Shown here one piece after another: positions 1 through 5,887 of a DNA stretch of 5,887 bases; positions within the stretch are counted from its first letter, which is position 1, and every line of letters starts with the position of its first letter. Both the position numbers and the translations under genes were made by a program. Where the stretch lies: the NCBI GenBank assembly GCA_001873165.1, contig MNYO01000061.1:1-5887 (forward strand), read 5' to 3'. Source of the DNA: Candidatus Gracilibacteria bacterium CG2_30_37_12. GTDB lineage: Bacteria; Patescibacteriota; Gracilibacteria; BD1-5; UBA2023. The notes beneath the pieces are model-generated. The model worked only from the letters and a program-made list of their open reading frames with translations. It ran no database searches and was not told the origin of the DNA.

Positions 1-200
1 ATGAAAAAAAGTTTCTTTTCTGGGTTTCTGATATTCCCCTGTCTTCCTCCTCCATATCCACGCTTACGGTTTTGTTTGGAAAGAGCTACTTCTATGACAA
101 ATTGAGTAAAGACAGGTAAAAGCGATTGAAATTCTTCAGGGGATATTCCTGTGAGGGCACGAAAAATACGATTGTTCTTAAGAGCACGATTGAGATCCAT
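1..200 (-). CDS. IS5-type transposase, N-terminal fragment (incomplete at window edge)
   Basis: The gene starts with ATG at 200-198 on the minus strand and stays open for 66 codons to the left edge. The protein begins MDLNRALKNNRIFRALTGIS, followed by PEEFQSLLPVF, a basic patch (KQNRKRGYGGGRQGN) and PEKKLFF. This pattern (short helix, 'sPEeFe.Ll..f', RR/KR-rich GGGR linker, then a hydrophobic strand) is typical of the helix-turn-helix domain that precedes the DDE catalytic domain in IS5/DDE_Tnp_4-type transposases. The catalytic residues would lie outside the window, so activity cannot be judged. No UGA codon occurs in this part. The start overlaps, in another frame, the tail of the disrupted zinc-ribbon frame. 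No clear Shine-Dalgarno sequence precedes the ATG. Confidence 0.75.
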   Translation of the reverse strand, partial: MDLNRALKNNRIFRALTGISPEEFQSLLPVFTQFVIEVALSKQNRKRGYGGGRQGNIRNPEKKLFF

Positions 201-522
201 ACAAGAAAACATGAGACAAATAGAAATATACTACAATGTGACCTTTGTAGTATATTCATTTTTTGTTTCGGGACAAGTCTATTACCAAACTAAACGTTTT
301 ATACCGCATTTCTAGTACCAGTGTTTTATTTTCTAAATCCTTTTTTGATACACTATAGTTGTTATTATTAGTTAATAACCATTTCTCGTAGTTATCGAAT
401 ATTTTATTTATATCTGATGTTATCGTGGTATCAATGGCTTTCTCTAATAGATTACTTCAACAATGTTTGCACTTTATTGCTTCATCTTGTATTTCTTCAG
501 CACAATATGGACATATTTTCAT
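178..522 (-). pseudogene. Zinc-ribbon protein gene truncated by IS insertion
   Basis: Read from ATG at 522-520 (minus), the protein begins MKI followed by CPYCAEEIQDEAIKCKHC, then UGA (459-457), then SNLLEKAI. Two CPxC/CxxC knuckles separated by EEIQDEAIK are a classic zinc-ribbon N-terminus, and in that family the second knuckle is followed by glycine, exactly where UGA falls (codon 22). A helical, polar segment follows (about codons 30-80, with DINKIFDNYEKWLL and LENKTLVLEMRY). Around codon 81, near 280, the frame enters the insertion-sequence terminus. It then crosses a second UGA and ends at TAA (180-178), overlapping the transposase start. The last 33 or so residues are therefore IS-derived and the original C-terminus is lost. 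The function of such zinc-ribbon proteins is usually unknown. No convincing Shine-Dalgarno lies directly upstream; a purine-rich stretch (minus strand, about 561-588) is too far from the ATG. Confidence 0.75.
225..256. repeat. 12-bp perfect inverted repeat (hairpin) inside the IS end
   Basis: AATATACTACAA (225-236) and TTGTAGTATATT (245-256) are exact reverse complements around the 8-base loop TGTGACCT. On the plus strand the hairpin is followed by CATTTTTTG, so it would resemble a weak intrinsic terminator in that direction. It sits between the inferred IS terminus and the transposase start. It may shield the transposase gene from read-through, or be a structural part of the IS end. Both roles are inference. 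Confidence 0.7.
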
Positions 523-567
523 AAAATATTGAGTTAAAAATTAAATTAAGTATTTAAAATCCTCCCC

Positions 568-595
568 TTGATTTTTCCCTCCTTTTCCATATGAT
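568..595 (+). promoter_or_regulatory. Sigma70-like promoter of lepA
   Basis: TTGATT (568-573) and TATGAT (590-595) are separated by 16 bases, close to the sigma70 -35/-10 consensus. Transcription would start near 602, giving a leader of about 44 bases before the ATG at 646. This argues against the in-frame GTG at 598 as the start, since it would fall at or before the transcription start. The promoter lies in the divergent gap between the zinc-ribbon gene and lepA. Confidence 0.6.
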
Positions 596-645
596 ACGTG
601 CGTTCTAGAAACTATATTCAAATACCCGATAAATACAACATTTTT

Positions 646-2577
646 ATGACCCAAATCCGTAACTTCTGTATCATCGCCCACATCGACCACGGGAAATCGA
701 CTTTAGCTGACCGTATGCTCGAAATCACCGGGACGATGGAGAAGCGTAATATGCATGCTCAGACGCTCGATACCATGGATATCGAACAGGAGCGGGGAAT
801 TACCATTAAATTGACGCCCGTTCATATGGAGTGGAAGGGGGTGGAGCTGAACCTTATCGATACTCCGGGGCATGTGGACTTCCAGTATGAGGTCTCTCGG
901 TCTCTCGCATCTGTGGAAGGGGCGATTTTGGTCGTGGATGCGACTCAGGGAATCGAGGCTCAGACTCTGTCGAATGTGTATCTGGCTCTGGAGAACGATC
1001 TGACGATAATTCCCGTTCTGAATAAAATCGACCTTCCATCCGCGGATGTGGAGCGGGTAAGTAATGAAGTAATCTCTCTTCTCGGGTGTAAACGCGAGGA
1101 TATCATCCCAGTGTCTGCGAAGACGGGGGAAAATGTAGAGGCGGTGCTCGATGCGGTTCTGAAGTTCGTTCCAGAACCACAGAAACTCGATGTAGATGCG
1201 AACCTCGTGAAGCACGATGATCCAACTGCCACTTCCGATGTTACCAAAGCTCTTATTTTTGATAGTCAGTATGACACTTACAAAGGAGTTGTGGTTTATA
1301 CTAAACTTTTTTCTGGACAAATCAAGAAAGGAGATAAACTCGAGTTCCTCAATACGGGAGCGAAAATCGAAGCTCTCGAAGTGGGGTGTTTTTCACCGAA
1401 ATATAATCCAGTTGGAGTCATAAATGAAGGGGAGATCGGGTATGTGGTAACCGGACTCAAATCCTTGACCGATGCACGAGTAGGGGATACACTTTTCTGA
1501 AAAATATCTGAGCAACGATTAACGGCACAACAATTATCCTCCAAAAAGGCTGAAACTTCTTTGGATGAGTCCAAAACTCCGATAAAAGGATTTAAAAGAA
1601 TTACTCCATACATCTTCGCGGGAATCTACCCAGTCGATACGGACGAATATCCAAAACTCAAGGAATCAATCGAGAAACTTACACTCAATGACTCATCGCT
1701 CGTGACCGAGAACGAAGTCAGTCCCGCACTCGGACACGGATTCCGATGCGGATTCCTCGGACTCCTGCACCTCGACATCGTTAAGGAACGACTCTGGCGA
1801 GATTTTCAGATGGATGTTATTATGACGAGTCCGCAAGTAACGTACCGACTTTTATTGCCAGGCGATAAAGTTCAGGAATACGGACGGATGCACCCAGAGC
1901 TTATTGATTACCAGGGGCAGACCTGTACGTATATTTCCGTGTCGAATCCAGAAGACCTCCCAAGAGCGGGAACCTACAAGTTTATGGAAGAACCGATTGC
2001 GAAAGTCGAGATGATTACTCCTTCGGAGTTTATCGGGAACTGCATGCAGCTTGCACAGGAGCGGCGGGGTGTTTTCGTGGGACAAACGTTTTTGGATACT
2101 AATCGTGTCATCCTCTCGTATGAAATTCCCATGGCAGAGCTCATCGGAGACTTTTATGACGATTTAAAGAGTCTCTCTTCTGGATATGCGAGTCTCTCGT
2201 ATGAATTTCTCCGTTATCAGGAAGATGATTTGCAACGTCTTGACATCCTCGTGGCAGGGGAACGAGTAGATGCATTTTCTATGATAGTTCACTCGGCTCG
2301 TGCCCGCTACCTCGGAGGGCGAATATGTGCCAAGCTCAAGGAACACATCCCGAAAGCACAGTTTGCCATATCTATCCAGGCGGCTCTCGGAGCGAATATC
2401 ATTGCCAGAGAGGATATATCTGCCATGCGTAAGGATGTCACTGCCAAGCTCTACGGAGGGGATATTACTCGTAAACGGAAGCTTCTCGAGAAACAGAAAG
2501 AAGGAAAGAAAAAGATGAAACAATTCGGAAAAGTGAGTATCCCGAGTGAGACGTTTGTGAATATATTGAAGAAATAA
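646..2577 (+). CDS. lepA: Elongation factor 4 (LepA), ribosome-associated GTPase, with one in-frame UGA = Gly
   Basis: LepA is a translational GTPase that binds the ribosome and has been linked to back-translocation and initiation quality. The 643-residue product shows all G motifs: AHIDHGKST (11-19, P-loop), RGITIK (50-55, switch I), DTPGH (72-76), NKID (126-129) and SAK (157-159). Domain III carries LGHGFRCGFLGLLHLDIV. The LepA-specific C-terminal domain ends with YGGDITRKRKLLEKQKEGKK and a basic tail. The frame crosses TGA at 1498-1500 (codon 285) with no break in homology and ends at TAA. ATG 646 is chosen because family members start just before 'IRNF.IIAHIDHGKST'; the upstream GTG at 598 would add 16 unrelated residues and overlaps the promoter region. 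No clear Shine-Dalgarno is visible. The protein is longer than the usual ~600 residues because of two linker expansions: about residues 183-200, and the loop around the UGA (about 283-314). Only 1 of about 43 glycines uses UGA. Confidence 0.95.
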
Positions 2578-2587
2578 TTTTTCTCAT

Positions 2588-2617
2588 AAAATAGTTCTTT
2601 TTTCAGGGCTATTTTTT
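2588..2617 (+). terminator. Weak intrinsic terminator after lepA
   Basis: AAAATAGTTC (2588-2597) can pair with GGGCTATTTT (2606-2615) to form a 10-bp stem that includes two G-U pairs, with an 8-base loop. The 3' arm merges into a run of six T (2612-2617). It starts 11 bases after the lepA stop codon. The stem is A/T-rich, so efficiency is probably moderate. Confidence 0.55.
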
Positions 2618-2651
2618 GCTTTTCTTGAGATTATTTGTTAATATGGGGACA

Positions 2652-2657
2652 TATAAT
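2652..2657 (+). promoter_or_regulatory. Candidate -10 box for the RHH-kinase gene
   Basis: A perfect TATAAT lies 20 bases upstream of the GTG start at 2678, which would give a very short leader of about 14 bases. No well-spaced -35 is present: TTGTTA (2635-2640) is too close and TTGAGA (2625-2630) too far. A short inverted repeat, ATATG (2641-2645) and CATAT (2650-2654), overlaps the box. It could be an operator half-site pair, but five base pairs in A/T-rich DNA is weak evidence. Confidence 0.4.
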
Positions 2658-2677
2658 AATTCATTTCCTTTTATTTT

Positions 2678-4435
2678 GTGAACACAAAGAAAATAGACCT
2701 AAATAATATATCGGCATTCGTAGATAGATCTAATAAGTCTATATCTTTTTTATCAGAACAATCATGATTACAAAACAGTAATAATCGTATACCAATCATA
2801 ACTGAGGATGTAAAAAAAGCCACTGGATGGTTTTTGGTAGAGGACCAGCCTACTCAAAATAAACTTACCGTACAAGTTCCAGATAATTTATACGAAGCAA
2901 TGTCCCAACATACTGCAAATGTATCATTATTATGAAAAGAATTTACTCAGAAAGCTATTCAATCTTTTTTAGATGGGATGATGCATAAATCCGATGTTCC
3001 AGTTACGAACTATATCCAAGAGCTTGGAATGAAACAACTACAAAAGCATATTCTCCAACAGCTTGAAAAATCTCAACCGTATACATCGGGAACAGAAGGA
3101 GACACATATCGTCTCAAAATAAATGGAAAGGACTACATTATTGTTAAAAAACGATATCATATTTCAGAGAAAGAACATATTTTTCAGGAGAAGGCATACA
3201 AGATTGCACGAGAGTTGTCTGCAGAAACAGGAAATATAGTGGCAGTTCCAGAATTATTTAGTCATTTTATTGATGATTCGAGTGAATATATTGTCATGGA
3301 ATATATTCAGGGAAAAACTTTATACGCTCTCATATTAGAACAACTTGTAACAAAAATTCTTCTTCCATTATTGGAAAAATCATGAAGAAAAATGCTTGAT
3401 TATTCGCATGACGTACGATTACAGGAATTTCTTACAAACTATGCTTTTGATATAAAACAATGAGATCTAGATTTTAATGGAACAACTTCATCATCATTTT
3501 ATTCACGTTTTGAACAATCCTCTCGTATACATTTTTCTAATGATACAAATGCAGAAGTGGGAACATTAGAACTTTATAATCTCTTGTATGATACTGGTTT
3601 GATTAGAGAAAATCCGAACCAAACAGCAATCGGATCTGGTTTAAATCCTTTCCTCGCCAGGGAATATAAAAAATACTTTTCTCAATTTGGACTTTTCCAA
3701 GAATGAGAATCGGTAGAGGTACGAAAAAACTTGAGAATATTTCTTCAGAAATTACACGAAAATAAGCTTTATCATCGTGATATTGGAGGAAATCCACGTA
3801 ATATTATGTTTGGAGAAAATGGTAAAATATACATTATCGATTTTGGGAAAGGAACGGAAACTTTATTTTCCTCTTCGTCTTCAGAAGAGATATATCATAA
3901 TCAGATTCACAACGGAAGGTATGATAATGATATGGAAATCCTTGATCTTATTAGTAATCTTACACAGCCATCTGAACAATTGGAGACTGAAAAACAAAGA
4001 GAAAAACTAAAGAATCTTGAAGATACACTTCCCATGGAACAAATTTATAAAGTTGCAGAAAAATTAGATATTTCAAATAAATCGATAAAGTCCGCTTGTC
4101 ATCTTTGATCGGGTGCAAGTGTTAAAGGAATCGTAGCTTGACTAGATCGTTTGCTTGTGAAAAATAATCGAATTTTCGCAGATGAATTTATTTATTATCC
4201 AAAGATTCTTCTTGCAAGAAGAATTACCCCATCTATGCAGCCAGAACGCATAAAATCTACTTATAAAGGATTGGCAAAATTACTTGTAAATCTTTTCATT
4301 CTTTCTCAAGAGGACCTGGTAGAATTACGAGAGTTGCTTACTCTAAAATTAGAGGAAAATAAAGGAAAGGGGACAAGACTTTCGTATATCAGTACTTATA
4401 TCTATCTTGTTCAGGAAGTTTTAGATAGTAAATAA
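2678..4435 (+). CDS. Protein kinase-like protein with N-terminal ribbon-helix-helix motif; seven in-frame UGA = Gly codons
   Basis: With UGA as glycine this is one 585-residue frame ending at TAA. TGAs are at 2765, 2933, 3383, 3461, 3704, 4106 and 4139 (codons 30, 86, 236, 262, 343, 477, 488). GTG 2678 is the first possible start after the in-frame TAA at 2657. Residues 62-98 (KLTVQVPDNLYEAM, then LLGKEFTQKAIQSFL) look like a CopG/MetJ-type ribbon-helix-helix DNA-binding motif; one UGA glycine sits at its inter-helix turn. The kinase fold follows: glycine-rich loop SGTEGDTY (137-144), strand with the candidate ATP-binding lysine IIVKKRY (154-160), hinge YIVMEYIQGKTL (204-215), catalytic loop YHRDIGGNPRNIMF (365-378) and metal-binding IIDFG (386-390). 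The catalytic loop is two residues longer than the standard HRDxxxxN. About 110 extra residues lie between hinge and catalytic loop. Residues ~450-585 form a helical C-terminal region I do not recognise. The kinase call is by motif; substrate unknown. The gene appears to be a single-gene transcription unit between lepA and an insertion sequence. Confidence 0.75.
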
Positions 4436-4457
4436 TACCTACGATTGGGTCTGTCCC

Positions 4458-4487
4458 AAAAATAGCCAACTCAAGTTGGCTATTTTT
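4458..4487. terminator. Strong bidirectional hairpin terminator at the kinase/IS junction
   Basis: AAAAATAGCCAACT (4458-4471) and AGTTGGCTATTTTT (4474-4487) are perfect 14-base reverse complements. In practice the innermost pairs open to form a loop. The flanking A and T runs make it a rho-independent terminator on either strand. It lies 22 bases after the kinase-gene stop codon and directly inside the inferred IS left end. It could end kinase transcription and also protect the transposase gene from read-in. Confidence 0.8.
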
Positions 4488-4512
4488 CTTGTCTTTGCAC
4501 CGAACTTTTCGC

Positions 4513-4539
4513 TTGTATTATGGAAGAAACGAGTATAAT
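4513..4539 (+). promoter_or_regulatory. Promoter of the IS1182-like transposase
   Basis: TTGTAT (4513-4518) and a perfect TATAAT (4534-4539) are separated by 15 bases. The ATG at 4569 is about 30 bases downstream of the -10. No clear Shine-Dalgarno sequence lies between them. Confidence 0.55.
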
Positions 4540-4556
4540 ATAAGTATACTCCATAA
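4518..4556. repeat. Interrupted palindrome overlapping the transposase promoter
   Basis: GAGTATA (4531-4537) and TATACTC (4545-4551) form an inverted repeat across the -10 box. The outer bases TTATGGA (4518-4524) and TCCATAA (4550-4556) are also reverse complements. The right arm TATACTCCATAA (4545-4556) thus matches the left arm apart from an 8-base interruption. It may be an operator for autoregulation or a structured 5' leader; neither role is shown. Confidence 0.5.
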
Positions 4557-4568
4557 CGGATTCGAGCT

Positions 4569-5695
4569 ATGTTCAAACCATACATTCAGAATCAAGCATT
4601 CCTCATCCCTCCATCCTTCCGAGATTTTCTCTCAGATGACCACGAGGCAGTGATTCTCTCCGAACTCATTGATTCACTCGACCTCTCCGTATTGTACAAG
4701 AGCTATCAAAATACATTTCGTGGAACAACTGCGTATGATACCCTCAAGGGGTAGCCCCTCCGGGAATGCTTTTCAAGGTGCTCATCTACGCATATTCCCA
4801 CAAGACCTTCTCTTCAAGATCCATTGCTTTACGACTTCATTCAGATATCGCTTTCATGTATCTTTCAGGTTTACAGAAACCTGATTTTAGAACCATCAAC
4901 CGATTCAGGAAAGAGAAAGGTGGTATTCTTGAACAGATATTTGTTCAAGTAGTCTATTTGGCCCATGAGATGGGAATGATCTCCTTCGGAACCTTCTCTC
5001 TGGATGGTACGAAGATATATGCAAATGCAAGCAAAGAGAAAAATGAAACTCTCAAATCTCTGGAGAAATCCATCTCCGGATTTCTTCGTGATGCTGAGGC
5101 AATTGATGGGATCGAAGATAAAGAATTTGGAGATGATGATGGAAGAAATATCCCAGAGGAATTGAAGACCCATGAAGGAAGAGAAAAGAAGCTTTTAGAA
5201 CTGAAGGAAAAGAAAGAGAAGACAGAGAAACTTCGGGCAAAACTCAAGGAACGTATCGAATCTTCAAAAGCTTTTAAAAAAGGTTGAGAGAAGAAGAAGA
5301 AAGTAATCAAAATACAGATCAACACTACCGATCCAGAGGCTCGACTCATGCAGATGAAACGGAAGGATTATGCAAATGGGTTCAATGTTCAGATTCTCAC
5401 GGAAAACCAGATCATTCTCACATCCCATGTATCATCGAATCCAGCCGATTACAACGAACTTGTTCCGACACTTGAAAAATTTAAGAATACCATCCATCAA
5501 ACACCAGAACGTCTCCTTGCTGACACTGGATATTTCAGTGAAGAAAATTTTGTCTTTCTTGAAGATCGGAAGATCGATGTCTACATTCCTCCGCAGACTC
5601 CTGAAAAGGAGGAGGTAATGGAGAGTCTTGTCTACTCTGAATCAGAAGATACTTACTTGGACATGAGCGGGAACGTGTTTGAGTTCTATCAATAA
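4569..5695 (+). pseudogene. IS1182-like DDE transposase, frameshifted and C-terminally truncated
   Basis: The first segment (4569-4754) gives MFKPYIQNQAFLIPPSFRDF and ends TTAYDTLKG at TAG (4752-4754). Homology resumes in the -1 frame with MLFKVLIYAYSHKTFSSRSI and PDFRTINRFRKEKGG, the DUF772-type N-terminal domain of IS1182-class transposases. The first catalytic aspartate is likely in SLDGTKIYANAS (about 4999-5034) and the second in LLADTGYFSEEN (about 5515-5550). Between them is a long charged, probably coiled-coil insert (about 5035-5300). A TGA at 5285-5287 is read as glycine. The reading stops at TAA (5693-5695) just after DMSGNVFEFYQ, where relatives continue through the C-terminal third that carries the catalytic glutamate. 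The lack of that segment means the protein is almost certainly inactive even if the frameshift is bypassed. The ATG is placed at the conserved MFKPY start. Confidence 0.8.
4739..4766 (+). other. Frame-disruption site: palindromic, GC-rich extra segment in the transposase gene
   Basis: Between the codons for AYD (ending 4739) and MLFKVL (starting 4766) there are 26 bases where relatives usually need about two codons. This implies a net insertion of about 20 bases that moves the frame by -1. The segment contains TACCC/GGGTA (4739-4743/4749-4753) and the competing GGGG/CCCC pair (4748-4751/4755-4758). The zero frame reads AAG GGG TAG; a tRNA on GGG could re-pair perfectly one base upstream (4748-4750), so recoding is formally possible. 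Confidence 0.5.
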
Positions 5696-5701
5696 ATAAA
5701 G

Positions 5702-5791
5702 GAAATTGCCTGAAATTCGCTATCCCCGTAGCAAGCTAACGGGGTATTACGCGAATTTCTCGCTACACTACGCTTGACGACCGGCAATTTC
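5702..5791. repeat. Nested palindromic element (MITE/REP-like) at the transposase breakpoint
   Basis: Three nested inverted repeats are visible. The outermost is GAAATTGCC (5702-5710) with GGCAATTTC (5783-5791). Next is GAAATTCGC (5712-5720) with GCGAATTTC (5751-5759). The core is CCCCGT-AGC (5724-5732) with GCT-A-ACGGGG (5735-5744). The two left arms are near-copies of each other in direct orientation. The element begins right where transposase homology ends, so it may have inserted there or marked the end of a deletion. No coding frame is evident in it. Confidence 0.7.
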
Positions 5792-5820
5792 TAAAAAGTA
5801 GTTAGAGTAGGAAGAGTGGA

Positions 5821-5846
5821 ATCCCACGCCGCAAGCAGCGGGGTAT
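5821..5846. repeat. Second REP-like palindrome related to the core at 5721-5747
   Basis: The unit starts ATCCCACGCCGCAAGC and ends GCGGGGTAT. It shares the pattern (T)ATCCC..-GCAAGC-..CGGGGTAT with the core of the neighbouring element (5721-5747). CCGC (5829-5832) pairs with GCGG (5838-5841). The window ends in TATCCCG (5881-5887), which could open a third unit. The rest of 5792-5887 is A/T-rich with nothing else recognisable. Confidence 0.55.
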
Positions 5847-5887
5847 AAGAATTTAATAAATTATAATCACTTATAGATTTTATCCCG

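Larger units (their letters stand above)
1..280 (-). mobile_element. IS5-type insertion sequence, 5' end only (runs off left edge)
   Basis: The element is defined by the start of a transposase gene at 200 (minus) and by a plausible terminal sequence just upstream. Read on the minus strand from 280, the terminus is AGACTTGTCCCGAAACAAAA, which resembles the (G)GTCTGTCCCAAA-type termini common in IS5-class elements. The outer limit near 280 is inferred from this motif and from the place where the interrupted zinc-ribbon frame loses its plausible protein sequence. The other end and any target duplication lie outside the window. The family assignment rests on the transposase N-terminus and on remembered terminus patterns, not on a search. 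Confidence 0.6.
4447..5692 (+). mobile_element. IS1182-like insertion sequence, degraded and missing its right end
   Basis: The left terminus is inferred at GGGTCTGTCCCAAAAA (4447-4462), a typical IS terminal pattern, followed by a hairpin, a promoter and a transposase gene. No matching inverted copy (TTTTTGGGACAGACCC) occurs downstream in the window, and the transposase loses homology at about 5692, so the right end is missing. The right limit given is where recognisable transposase sequence ends. The IS1182 assignment is from transposase sequence patterns. Confidence 0.65.

Noticed and set aside
598..645. GTG at 598 as the lepA start, adding 16 residues
   Set aside because: The extra residues do not resemble LepA N-termini, and the codon directly follows the -10 box at 590-595. 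ATG 646 matches the family start.
703..1320. 205-codon antisense open frame inside lepA, plus shorter antisense frames in the same gene
   Set aside because: The predicted residues show no recognisable motif and the opposite strand is a highly conserved gene; these are by-products of lepA codon use.
1498..1560. A disabling nonsense mutation splitting lepA
   Set aside because: The frame and LepA homology continue directly across the TGA, and other genes in the window do the same.
2978..4435. Three or four separate small genes in this region (2978-3385, 3731-4108, 4151-4435)
   Set aside because: They share one frame, are separated only by TGA codons, and together give ordered kinase motifs, so they are a single UGA-recoded gene.
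4447..4487. Small RNA or riboswitch at the perfect hairpin
   Set aside because: A simple A-run/stem/T-run structure next to a stop codon and an IS end is fully explained as a terminator; no further conserved structure is visible.
4954..5349. Antisense open frame rich in Ser and Phe within the transposase region
   Set aside because: It mirrors the Glu/Lys-rich (GAA/AAG) coiled-coil stretch of the transposase and has no independent support.
5702..5887. CRISPR array
   Set aside because: The repeats are few, imperfect and nested palindromes without regular unique spacers.

Overview
The window reads as a genome fragment from a UGA-recoding candidate-phylum bacterium (Gracilibacteria/BD1-5 or Absconditabacteria/SR1, genetic code 25, UGA = glycine). 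The evidence is internal. lepA continues in frame across one TGA. A 585-residue kinase-like gene continues across seven TGAs. A zinc-ribbon gene has TGA exactly where the family has glycine after the second CxxC. A transposase crosses one more TGA. Every gene whose end is visible stops at TAA. Which of the two phyla it is cannot be decided from this window.

Layout. Positions 1-280 (minus strand) hold the 5' end of an IS5-type insertion sequence whose transposase runs off the left edge. It has cut the 3' part off a small zinc-ribbon gene (start at 522, minus). Positions 523-645 are a divergent intergenic region with a good sigma70-like promoter (568-595) for lepA. lepA (646-2577) encodes elongation factor 4, the only housekeeping gene here. 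A weak terminator and a short promoter region (2578-2677) follow. Next is a kinase-like gene (2678-4435) with an N-terminal ribbon-helix-helix motif and a large insertion inside the kinase fold; conventional translation would split it into eight pieces. From about 4447 an IS1182-like element begins, with a strong hairpin and its own promoter. Its transposase (4569-5695) is frameshifted near 4752 and lacks its C-terminal third. The right end (5696-5887) holds nested and REP-like palindromes, one of which sits where the transposase is broken off.

How the parts relate. lepA acts in translation. The kinase-like gene appears to be a separate accessory transcription unit and is the most novel protein in the window; its target is unknown. 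Both flanks are insertion-sequence debris, so lepA and the kinase gene form a small island between mobile elements. No rRNA, tRNA or CRISPR array was seen.
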